From the NCBI GenBank assembly GCA_003339415.1, contig PDHQ01000128.1:28983-92982 (forward strand): a stretch of DNA of 64,000 nucleotides, in the 5' to 3' direction. The notes below the pieces were generated by a model. It searched no databases and was not told the DNA's origin. It worked only from the letters and a program-made list of their open reading frames with translations. Each line of letters begins with the position of its first letter. Positions within the stretch are counted from its first letter, which is position 1. Positions 35,290 through 45,993 of the stretch are shown here, one piece after another. Origin of the DNA: Ophiocordyceps camponoti-saundersi (nom. inval.). Taxonomy: Eukaryota > Ascomycota > Sordariomycetes > Hypocreales > Ophiocordycipitaceae. A program made the position numbers and the translations under genes.

Positions 35290-36943
35290 TTTTAATATAC
35301 TCCCCTTTTTATTACCTTATAACTTTAAGCACTTATAATATATCTTACTAAGATGCGGCTAGCTACTTTAAGCCTTTATTTAATATTTAAATAGTTTTTT
35401 CTAAATAATTTAGCAATTTACCTTTATTTTTAATATATAAAGTTCTTATAATAATATAATTAATATATCGATTTCTAAACTCCTTTATAACTTTAATATA
35501 GTTTATAAACGCTTAATATATACTTTTATTATTATATTTACGATATTATCTAACTACCTTTTTATAATTAGCTATTATAATTCCCTATATCTAGTTAGGT
35601 ATTTTAAGAATATTAATAATATATCTCTTATCTATTTTATTCTAGTTATTAAAAGGTATAATAATACTTAAGTTCCTCTTTATAAGTAAAGCTATTACCC
35701 TCTCCTCGCTATCTTATTTTTTCTTAGTATCTTTCGCTTTTCCTAAATAACTATTTAATAAACTTATATTTATTATATAATACTTAAGCTTTATAGTAGA
35801 GTTTGCTAATATTATTTCTAAGCTATAAAAGATCTCCTCCTTTTTAATAATCTTCTTAATCCTCCTAAACGGTAATCTTAGGAAATCTATATTTGCGGGA
35901 GTCTACTACGTAGATATCTTATAATTTTAAGAAAAGGATAACTTTTAAAATATAAAAGAATACTTAAAAAGCGGCCGTAAGAATAGAAAACTAAAAATTT
36001 TACCCTCTCCTTATAATAAATAAAGTAAAGTTAATAATAAGAGTATTTTTCGGGCTATATAACGAATCTTAATACCTTATAAGATTTAGAAGAAAATATA
36101 AATTATTATTACGAAAAAGGAAATAAAGATTTTAATATCTTTATAATAGTAAATAAAGTAAACTTAATAAGAGAGGATTCCTTATATAGTATAATAAATA
36201 TCTTAATTTTTATACGTTTATATTTTAAATTACTAATTTCTTACGCTTTTATTCCTTTTTTAGCTTTTAAAATTATAATTCTTTTCTTCTAAACGCTTTT
36301 TTTATATTTTTCTACTATTTTCTATTTACGCTAAAAGAATTTATATAATAACTCTTTAAACTACTTACTTAGAATATACTTTAGTACCTTTTTATATATA
36401 ACTTAAACTAACTAATTAGCTTTTAAGATTAGCGGACTTATTACCGATAGTTTAACTAATAAGCTTATTAGATTACTATACCGGTAATATATACTACTAG
36501 TACGTACCTGCTATTTGATTTTTTAAGTTTTTTTTTTAATATTATATTATTTTTCTTCCCTCTTTTTTACAGCTTTAGTATTTTTTCCTTAGCTTTCTAC
36601 TTTTTTTTTAATATTAATAGTTTCTCCTTTTTTAAGTTTAGTTTTCCCTATCCCCGGAGGGTATATATTAAGGGTAATAGAGAAGGTACTAAGAGCGTAT
36701 ATATAATATATAAAAGTATAGTTTATTATAAAGGTTAGATTATATATTTTTAGAGGCTTAGATAATTCTCCTTTATATATTAACCCTTATTTTTAGTACC
36801 TTTATTCTTATATTTCCCCTCTTATTTTAGGTGCGCTAGCCTTATACTAAAATACTTATACTTAAAAAGTATATATACTAAGAATTAGCCTAACCTAAGT
36901 AAGTAAATAGAATATAGTTCTATTTATCTATTAAGTTTATATT
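35290..36943 (-). repeat. Repeat E, minus copy a (longest minus copy)
   Basis: The reverse complement of 36130-36943 matches 54449-55220 on the plus strand (CTATATTCTATTTACTTA, then AGTATATATACTTTTTA, then AAGGCTAGC, then GGGTTAATATATAAAGG). The remaining part matches copies at 33290 and 49480. The AGAGTATTTTT / AGAGAGGATT segment occurs twice (36015-36075 and 36148-36200). The family is not recognised. Confidence 0.65.
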
Positions 36944-37044
36944 TTAATATTCCTTCTATCTGCGCTATTTAATATACCTAATAAATACTTATAAATAATA
37001 TATATATAAGTAGCTACTTAGTAAGCACTTATATAACTTAGCTA

Positions 37045-37049
37045 CCGGG
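37045..37049. repeat. Possible left target-site duplication of outer Gypsy (CCGGG)
   Basis: CCGGG before the left LTR and GCGGG (49281-49285) after the right LTR agree at four of five bases. The mismatch is C/G, which RIP does not cause, so the pair is only probable. Confidence 0.5.
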
Positions 37050-37419
37050 TATTACGCGCTAGCTCTTATAAGGATTTCTTTTAAATATTTTATAATAATT
37101 TCCGAGGATTTTATAAGGATTTCCCCTAGATATTTTACGGTAATTTCTAAGGATTTCTAACTATAGTTACGTAACCTTAGAAACCTTATCGTAAAATCCT
37201 TAAAAAGACCTTAGTAGAAAATTACCTAGAAATAAAGTTAACCTTTTACTAAGATTTCCTTATACCCTCTCCTATCTTTACTAGTATATACCTTTATATA
37301 TTTTACTAAGATTTCGCTTACGAGAGTTTTTCCTCTTTTCTTTCCTTTCTCCTTAGCTTAGAATTTTTATTTATAATACTAATATTATTATTTACTTAAC
37401 GTATTTTATAGCTATAATA
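37050..37419 (+). repeat. Outer Gypsy 5' LTR (370 bp)
   Basis: Begins TATTACGCGC (originally TG) and ends GCTATAATA. It has two units of the 45-base internal repeat (landmarks AAGGATTTC, ATTTTACGGTAATTT), and the right-hand LTR also has two. Confidence 0.93.
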
Positions 37420-39789
37420 CTATTCTAAGCTTAAATTCGCTAGCGAGTAATTAAGAAACTTATACCCTATTTTTATATCCCCGTATAGAATAAAAAAGAA
37501 TTTATATATAACCTAGACTATAACTAGCTTTAAAATATATATTCGGAGCTTTTAAATAAACTTTTAGGCGATTAAGGAGACTCGCTTCGGAGACGCCTAA
37601 CCTTATAGTAAAATAAGATATCGGCGAAAACTAAACTACGATAATAGCTACCTTTTCCTAAAGTATTACTAATATAACTATACTATAAGAATAGCGTACA
37701 AAGATAGCGTAATTATAAGCGTAAGTTATAAAACTTTAGGGTTAGTTAACTTAGAAAAACTAAGACCTAAATACGGAAAGGACTTATTAAGAAATATTAA
37801 CTATATTTAGTATAAATAAAAAGATATTTATCTTAACTAGAAAGGCCGCTTAGGATATTTTTACGCTAATAGCCCTAGTAAGATAGCCGAACCCCTCTTA
37901 TTTTAACTTTGCGAAAGTTCGCTATAAGGAGGTAAGTAAGTTTTCGGGTAAGAAGGAGGATTTTAATACCTTCCTTATAAACCTAAAAGATAAGATAAGG
38001 TCCGATAAGATAACTTTTTAAGATAAGTAAAACTAGATAAGTATATTATTCCGCGTATTAAAAAGGAAAGCTCGTAAACTCTTAGAAACTTAATATAACT
38101 TAGAGGAACGCCCTTTTTCCGAATTAGCTAAGATAGTCTAATACTTAGAGTCTACTTATAGAAATCCTAATAAATTTGCCGAGGCTACGGACTAACTTCG
38201 TAAACTAAACTTTTTATTAATAAGTAAGTAGGAAATTTAGGAGTTCCTCGCGGAGTTTAACTACCTTACGGCTAAGACCTAAGTTCCCCTAGCTTAGATT
38301 AAGTATATACTTTAGGATTATCTGCTCGCCGATCTTAACCTAAGTTTTCTTACGAAGGCTAAAAATTTATATATAACGTATAAGGAATTCTATAAGTATA
38401 TAAAAGACGCTATATTTTACCGAAAGAAGGAGTCGACCTATTAAGAGTTTTCCCGTAAAAGCTAGGCAGGTAAGAGGGTTACCTTAGAAAAGTAAAAGAA
38501 GATTATAACTATAACCTCTCGCTAGAAGGGCTAGGCCTTTAGTAAGAGCGAGAAGAAAGTTTACTAGGAAAATAATACTTATTTTATTTATAGAAAAAAA
38601 GGCTATATAGCTAAAAACTACCCTGACTAATAGAAGATAAGGAGAGTTTATAGAGTTTAGACGCCTTTACTTAATTTTATTTAGTTAGATAACTCTAATT
38701 TAGGAAAAGAGTAGGATTATTATAAAGCTCCTTAATAGTTTTAAAAATATCGCGTATAGGACGGAAAGTAAGAGAGTTATTTACTATTAATAGTTAAGTT
38801 TAAATTAATAATATAGCTTTTCGTACCTTTACCTTATATAATACTAAAATAGATACCTATCTCCTAGTTAGTTATTATTTCGCGAAGTAAGTAATAAAGC
38901 GCTTAGGCGCCGAGCTTATCCCTATCTATCTTATCCCTCTTATTAATTTCTAAAGCTATTAAGCTAGCTTAGTTTATAAGCACCTAATCGTTACCTTAGT
39001 AATCGATAAATAATATTTTCCGTAAGAAATCTGCTAAGTAACTAACTACGCTTAAGATCTCTTTATCGGCCTTTTTTAGATAGCGGAGAAAAGGTTATTA
39101 CTTAACTACGCGGCCTAGAAACTAATTTAGCTAGATAACTTACCCGCCCTCGCTAAGTACTCGCCCTCGATCCTCTTACCTAAGAAGCCTTTTTTTAACG
39201 GAAATCTAAACCCGGCTATCTAAGCGGATACTAAGCGCCGGAACCGCCTTCTCTATTAGGATAAGTATAAATATCGGATCCTTTAACGCTTATAAAGGAA
39301 AAAAGACTTCGTATAGCCCGCGAAGGAAAAGAAGCTAGCTTAGACCTTAACTAAAGATAACTAAGATACCGACGATACTAATAAGGATATTTTAAAAAAG
39401 TAACTTATCCGCTAGGTTTAATAAAACTCTTATTATAAGCGATAGGAAGAAATAACCTTATTAATACTTTAGATACCTATAAAGTTAGAAAATAATAATA
39501 ATAACCTAACTATAATCGCGAAGCTAAGCCCGGCTAGCTATATATATATAAAATAGGAAATCCTATTCCCTTAAGGTAAAAAACCTAAGTATATTACTTA
39601 TATATATAGTATAATTCCTTTAGCTTTTACGCACCTTAAAGGATTTTTTAGTAAGAAGAAAGCTTATATTTTAGCTTATCCCTAGCTTAGCTATAATATA
39701 ACCTTAAAACTTAAGAAGCCTTTAAATCTAGTAAGACCCCCTTTTTATAGGACGCTAGTAAAATACCTACTTTTAGAAAAGAAGACTAT
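37420..39789 (+). pseudogene. Outer Gypsy gag and start of pol, remnant
   Basis: A gag-like segment near 37915-38400 contains KFSGKKEDFNTFLINLKDK-type residues. A zinc-knuckle position at 38580-38621 keeps CX2CX4HX4C spacing but has Tyr codons in place of all four ligands. The protease region lies near 38670-39030. The sequence is cut at 39789 by the inner element. The start codon is not identifiable because ATG would become ATA. Confidence 0.78.
39785..39789. repeat. Target-site duplication ACTAT (left, inner Gypsy)
   Basis: Repeated exactly at 45989-45993. The undisturbed site is visible inside the inner element at 42615-42619, where ACTAT occurs once between GGAG and TAACTAC. Confidence 0.95.
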
Positions 39790-40249
39790 TATTACGCGCC
39801 AGCTCTTATAGGGATTTCCTATAAACATTTCACGGTAATTTCTAAGGATTTTATAAGGATTTCCTATAAACATTTTACGGTAATTTCCGAGGATTTTATA
39901 GGGATTTCCTATAAATATTTTACGGTAATTTCTAAGGATTTTATAGGGATTTCCCTTAGATATTTTATAGTAATTTCTAAGGATTTCTAACTATAGTTAT
40001 ATAACCTCGGAAACCTTATCGTAAAATCCCTAGGAAGACTTTAGTAGGAAATTACCTAAAAATAGAGTTAACCTTTTACTAGGATTTCCTTATACCCTCT
40101 CCTATCTCTACTAGTATATACCTTTATATATTTTACTAGGATTTCGCTTATAAGAGTTTTTCCTCTTTTCTTTCTTTTCTCCTTAGCTTAAAATTTTTAT
40201 TTATAGTACTAATATAATTATTTACTTAACGTATTTCTAAGCCGTAATA
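39790..40249 (+). repeat. Inner Gypsy 5' LTR (460 bp)
   Basis: Begins TATTACGCGCC and ends GCCGTAATA. It has four units of the 45-base internal repeat, which accounts for the 90-base difference from the outer LTRs. Confidence 0.95.
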
Positions 40250-40699
40250 TTATTCTAAGCTTAAATTCGCTAGCGAGCGATTAAGAAACTCGCACCCCGT
40301 TTTTACGTCCCTATATAGGATAGAAAAGAACTTATATATAACCTAGACTATAACTAATTTCGAGACGTATATCCGGAGCCCTTAAATAGACTCTTAAGCG
40401 ATTAAGGAGACTCGCCTCGGAGACGCTTAACCTTATAATAGAATAAGATATTAGCGAAAACTAAACTATAATAATAGCTACCTTTTCCTAAAATACTATT
40501 AATATAACTATATTATAGGAGTAGCGTACGGAGATAGCGTAATTATAAGCGTAGGTTATAAAACTTTAAGGTTAGTTAACTTAGAAAGACTAAGACCTAA
40601 ACGCGGAAAGGACCCGTTAAGAAATATTAACTATATTTAGTATAAATAAAAAGATATTTATCCTAACTAAAAAGGCCGCTTAGGATACCTTTACGCTAG

Positions 40700-41470
40700 T
40701 AGCCTTAGTAGGATAGCTAAACCCCTTTTATTTTAATTTTACGAAAATTCGCTATAAGGAGGTAGGTAAGTTTTCGGGTAAGAAAGAGGATTTTAGTACC
40801 TTCCTTATAAACCTAAAAGATAAGATAAGGTCCGATAAGATAACTTTTTAAGATAAGTAGGACCGGATAAGTATATTATTCTACGCGTTAAAAAGGAAGG
40901 CCCGTAAACTTTTAGAAACCCGATATAACTTAGAGGAACGCCCTTTTTCTAAATTAGCTAAAATAGTCTAATACTTAAAGTCTACTTACGGAAATCCTAA
41001 TAAATTTGCCGAGGCTATAAACTAACTTTATAGACTAAACTTCTTATTAATAAGTAAGTAGGAAATTTAGGAGTTCCTCGTAGAGTTCGATTACCTTATA
41101 GCTAAGACTTAAGTTCCCCTAGCTTAGATTAAGTATACGCTTTAGGATTATCTACCCGCTAATCTTAACTTAAGCTTTCTTATAAAGGCTAAAGATTTAC
41201 GTACGATATATAAAGAATTCTGCAAATATATAAAAAACGCTATATTCTGCCGAAAGAAAGAGTTAACCTATTAGGAGTTTTCCCGTAAAAGCTAGGCAGG
41301 TAAGAGGGTTACCCTAAAAAAGTAAAAGGAGATTATAATTATAACCTTTTACTAGAAGGGCTAGGCCCTTAGTAAAAGCGAGAAAAAAGTTTACTAGGAA
41401 AACGGCACCTATTTTATTTATAGAAAAAAGGGCTATATAGCTAAGGACTATCCTAACTAATAGAAGATAG
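40700..41470 (+). pseudogene. Inner Gypsy gag remnant
   Basis: The plus-strand frame gives gag-like residues from about 40740 (RYKEVGKFSGKKEDFSTFLI), a leucine-rich helical stretch through 41200, and a zinc-knuckle position at 41410-41451 in frame with codon 41401. The spacing fits CX2CX4HX4C, but all four ligand codons now read TAT (Tyr). TGT/TGC and CAT/CAC both become TAT/TAC under RIP. In-frame stops are from CAA, CAG or TGG. The N-terminus is not defined. Confidence 0.8.
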
Positions 41471-41499
41471 GGAGAGTTCGCAGAGCTTAGACGCCCCCG

Positions 41500-44400
41500 C
41501 CCGATTCTATTCGATTAGATAACTTTAATTCGGGAAAAAAGTAAAATTATTATAAGGCTCCTTAATAGTCCTAAAAATATCGCGCGTAGGACGGAAAGTA
41601 AAAAAGTCGTTTATTATTAATAGTTAAGTTTAAATTAATAATATAGCTCTCCGTGCCTTTACCTTATATAATACTAGAGTAGATACCCGTCTCCTAGTTA
41701 GTTATTATTTCGCGAAGTAAGTAATAAAGCGTTTAAGCGCTAAGCTTATCCCTATCTATCCTATCCCCCTTATTAATTTCTAAGGCTATTAGGCTAGCTT
41801 AGTTTATAAGTACCTAATCGTTACCTTAGTAATCGATAAACGGTATTTTCTATAGGAAATCTGCTAAGTAACCGACTACGCTTAGGATCTCTTTATTAGC
41901 CTATTTTAGATAGCGGAGAAGAGGTTATTACTTAACTATATAGCCCGGAAACTAGTTTAGCTAGATAACTTACCCGCCCTCGCTAAGTACTTACCCTTAA
42001 TCTTATTACTAGAGAAGCTTTTTTTTAACGGAAATCTAGACCCGGCTATTTAAGCGGATACTAAGCGCCGGAACCGCCTTCTCTATTAGGATAAGCGTAA
42101 GTATTAGATCCTCTAACGCTTGTAGAGAAAAAAGGACTTTATATAGCTTACGAAGGAAAAAAAGCTAGCTTAAACCCCGACTAAGGATAACTAAGATACT
42201 AACGATATAGATAAGGATATTTTAAGAGAGTAGCTTATCCGCTAAGTTTAATAGAACTCTTACCGTACGCGATAGGAAGAAATAACCTTATTAATACCCT
42301 AGATACTTATAAAGTTAGAAAACGATAACGACGACCCGATTACGATCGCGAAGCTAAGCTTAGCTAGCCGTATATACGTAGGATAGGAAATCCTATTCCC
42401 TTAAGGTAAAGAACCTAAGCATATTACCTACGTATATAGTATAATTCCTCCAGCTTTTACGCACCTTAAAGGATTTTTTAGTAAGAAGGAAGCTTATACT
42501 CTCGCTTATCCCCGGCCCGGCTACGATATAACCTTAGAACTTAAGAAGCCCCTAAACCTAGCAGGACCCCCTTCTTATAAGATACCGGTAAAATACTTAC
42601 TTTTAGAAAAGGAGACTATTAACTACTTACTCGAGATTAGTTTTATTAAGCCGGATACTAGCCCTTACGCCGCCTCTATTCTCTTCGCCCCGAAGCCGTA
42701 CTTAACGGCCCGACGCTTCTATATTAACTACTAATAGATAAATAACTACTTAAAGAGTTAGATCTCGCCCGCTCCCTCCCTAGAAGGCACCGCGTTTAGC
42801 TACTAGGAGGCGAAATAGTTCTCGAAGATTAACGTTATTTAAGCGTTTTACTATCTCCGGCTTAACCTTAACTCTAAGTACCTTACGGCTTTCCGTATAA
42901 GGTTTAGCACGTTCTATTAGCTTATTCTTCCGTTTAGCCTTAAGGTAAGGCTTACTTAGTTTTAGAACTTTATTAACGCCTAGCTTTATAACCTCCTTAA
43001 CCGCTATATAAGTACGTACGCTAATAATATATTAATCTACTCGGACGGTAAAAAAGCGGAATATTAAGAGGAATACCGAGAAGTAATCTAGCGCTTATAC
43101 TAAGCTAACTTATAAGAGGATATCTAAAAATCGAGGTTTAATATTACGGAAGTTAACTACCTCGGTATAATACTATACGCGGGCTAAGGAATTAATATAA
43201 ACCCTTATAAGGTATAAGCGATCTAAGACTAGAAGTTCGAAGACCTCTAGGATTATAAGGCTATCCGCTCGTTTATAGGACTTTATAACTTTATTAGGAT
43301 TTTCTACTACTATACTAGTACCGCCGCGGAACCCTTAAACTATCTTCTAAAGAAAGATATTACCTTCGAGCTCGGACCGGAATAGAAGGAGGCCTTTAAT
43401 AAGATAAAGAAACTAGCTACCTAAGCCTTAGTGCTCGCTTTCTTCTATTCTAAACTCCTAACTTAGCTTAAAACTAACGCCTCTCGGAACGCTACCGCTA
43501 GTATACTTTAGTAATAGTAAGACGACTAAGTATAGAAGCTAATAAGCTTCTTCTTAAAAACGATAAACCCGGCCGAATATACGTACCCGATCTAAAACTA
43601 TAAACTTCTCGCTATTATATAAAGCCTCGAATACTTTTACCCGGAATTACTCGGTTAGAAGTTCGATATAATTACGAACTATAAGGCCTTAGTTTACTTT
43701 ATAACGAAAAGACTACTCTCTATCTGCTAAGTCCGATAGTCCGATTTCCTTACCTAGTTCGATATCCGTTTCCTATATTAACTTAGCCGGTTAAATATAG
43801 CTACTAATACCCTCTTGCGTAAAACGGCTAAGCTTCTAACCGTAAAAGCCCGTAAGAAAGAGGAAAGGACGCTTATAATAATTCCTCCGGAAAGCTTTAA
43901 ATTCGAAGTCCCGACCCTAACCTTTATAATTACCTTAGTTTACCTTAAAAAAAACTCTGCCCTATTAGGAGCAGAGTTAGTATAACTAATCTAAAAGGAG
44001 AACATAAGCTAGGATCTCGGATTTTACGGTAACCTCCTAATTATTCCTAAATAAGATAGTTAGAAGCGGCTTTTCCTTCGCACTGCCCTAATTCGGAATA
44101 TATACGAGCCGGCTATCTTCGCCTACGGTAGCTAGAATAAGACTACCTAGATACTTTAGCGAGACTACTACTAGCTTAGAATAAAGTAGGATATCCGTCG
44201 ATATATCCGTAACTATTATAAGTATTAAAGGAATAAGACCTTAAAGGATAAGACCCTAAGCTTATTATACCCTTTACCTGTTCTAACTTCCGTATAGGAG
44301 CACGTAGCTTACGATAAGAAGGCTATGCTAGCAGACCGCTTTAAGTATAACTATATCTAAACCTTTATCTATAAGCTAAGCCGGATTATTATTACGTTAC

Positions 44401-45480
44401 CTAGTAGGAAGAATAATATAATAGAGGTACTTGCCGGACGTTATTTCCGATACCTCTATCGTCTCTTCGGTATACTAGATATATAAATTACCGATAACGC
44501 TAGCCCGTTTATCTTAGGATTTCTTAAGGAAATTAATTAACTAACTAATATTAAGTATCGCTATAATAGTGCCCTGCACTTATAAATATAGGGTAGCGTG
44601 GAAGTAACTAACTAATACTTAGATTAAAAGCTACGGTTTTATACGAATAAATATTAGGACGATTAGAGTGCTTTCCTTCCCGCGCTAGATTTCGCGTATA
44701 ACTCCTCGTAGCACGCTTTAATTAGTATAGCACCGCTTATAGTCGCCCTTAGCAAGGATATACGGAACCCCCTCTCGGTAGCTAGTCCCCTAGATCCCTC
44801 GACCGCCTTAGGCCCGATTACTACGGCCCGTAAACTCGTCTCCCGCGCGTAGGAAGTATAATAGTAAGCTTAAACCGTTACTAAGAACGCTCGCCGTAAG
44901 TAGGAAACGTAGGCAAATAAGAAGCGTCGCCTAGCAGACTTTACGGTTAGCGATAAAGTATTTTTTAGCCGTAAAGGCTTCTTTATAACCGCACCTATAA
45001 TACGCCTTAATATATAATAATTAGGACCCTTTACGATCGTTAAGAAACGAGGCTATAGCTATATCCTTAACCTACTAAATAGCTACCGGATAACGAACTT
45101 ATTTTATACTAACCGTTTTCGGAAAGCTATTATAGATTTATTACCTAGATAAGAGATATCTCCCGCGGAACTAGAAGATATTAATAGTATATTAAAATAA
45201 GAGGTTAAATAAATCCTCTAGTCTCGGGTTACCGGGCGGCGTTATCGGTTAGAGTATTAAGTCCGCTAGCATAGTTACGATCTAAATAAAATATAGTACC
45301 TTACTAGGAATTTCCGTCACGCGCCTATAGCCCTTAAGGAATTTTACGACTATTTCCCCGATACTGCTAGTCCGCTTATTAACTTTTAGCACTAAGTTAA
45401 AGCCGCTACTATAAATTATAAGTATTAGGATAACGCCTAAGATAATATAGCTATTTCTATAAGCACCTAACTATATAGCC
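41500..45480 (+). pseudogene. Inner Gypsy pol remnant (protease region, RT, RNase H, integrase, chromodomain)
   Basis: RT starts near 42620: a FIKPDTSPYAASILFAPKP segment is followed by YINY and, at 43017-43046, YANNILIYSD where YxDD is expected; both Asp codons read AAT. RNase H lies near 43380-43830 (KEAFNKIKKLAT, NYKLLAII, DIITNYKALVYF). Integrase follows from about 44000, with an ITDNASPFI segment (Asp codon 44493-44495). The tail at 45190-45400 (RRYRLEY, NFRHAPIALKEFYDYFPD) resembles a chromodomain. Protease lies by position and similarity near 41520-41990, but I could not confirm its DTG/DSG motif. Stops are scattered throughout. Confidence 0.88.
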
Positions 45481-45528
45481 GCCGTTACTAGTCTTAATAA
45501 GCATATTAAGACTTTCGTCGGGGGGTAG

Positions 45529-45988
45529 TATTACGCGCTAGCTTTTATAAGGATTTCTTATAGATATTTTACGGTAATTTCCGAGGATTTTATAGGGATT
45601 TCCTATAAATATTTTACGGTAATTTCCGAGGATTTTATAAGGATTTCCTATAAATATTTTACGGTGATTTCTAAGGATTTTATAAGGATTTCCCCTAAAT
45701 ATTTTACGGTAATTTCCGAGGATTTCCGACTATAGTTACGTAACCTTAGAAACCTTATCGTAAAATCCCTAGGAAAACCTCGGTAGGAAATTACCCGGAA
45801 ATAGAGTTAACTTTTTACTAGGATTTCCTTATACCCTCTCCTATCTTTACTAGTATATACCTTTATATATTTTACTAGGATTTCGCTTACGAGAGTTTTT
45901 CCTCTTTTTTTTCCTTTCTCCTTAGCTTAGAATCTTTATTTATAGTGCTAATATAATTATTCACTTAACGTATTTCTAGGCCGTAATA
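45529..45988 (+). repeat. Inner Gypsy 3' LTR (460 bp)
   Basis: Same length as the 5' LTR, with four 45-base units, beginning TATTACGCGC and ending CCGTAATA. Preceded by the polypurine-like GGGGGGTAG. Confidence 0.95.
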
Positions 45989-45993
45989 ACTAT
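45989..45993. repeat. Target-site duplication ACTAT (right, inner Gypsy)
   Basis: Identical to 39785-39789, after which the outer element resumes with TAACTACTTACTTAAG. Confidence 0.95.

Larger units (their letters stand above)
39790..45988 (+). mobile_element. Inner Ty3/Gypsy chromodomain element, full length
   Basis: 6199 bases: LTRs of 460 bases at each end and 5279 bases internal. A purine-rich tract (GGGGGGTAG) ends right before the 3' LTR. The order gag, protease region, RT, RNase H, integrase, chromodomain-like tail is that of Ty3/Gypsy chromoviruses. It inserted in the same orientation into another copy of its own family, making a perfect 5-base ACTAT duplication. It is fully disabled by RIP. 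Confidence 0.95.

Noticed and set aside
41660..41990. Aspartic protease DTG/DSG motif in the inner Gypsy
   Set aside because: The region aligns by position and by similarity to other copies, but I could not find a convincing DTG or DSG in frame, so it is described only as the protease region.
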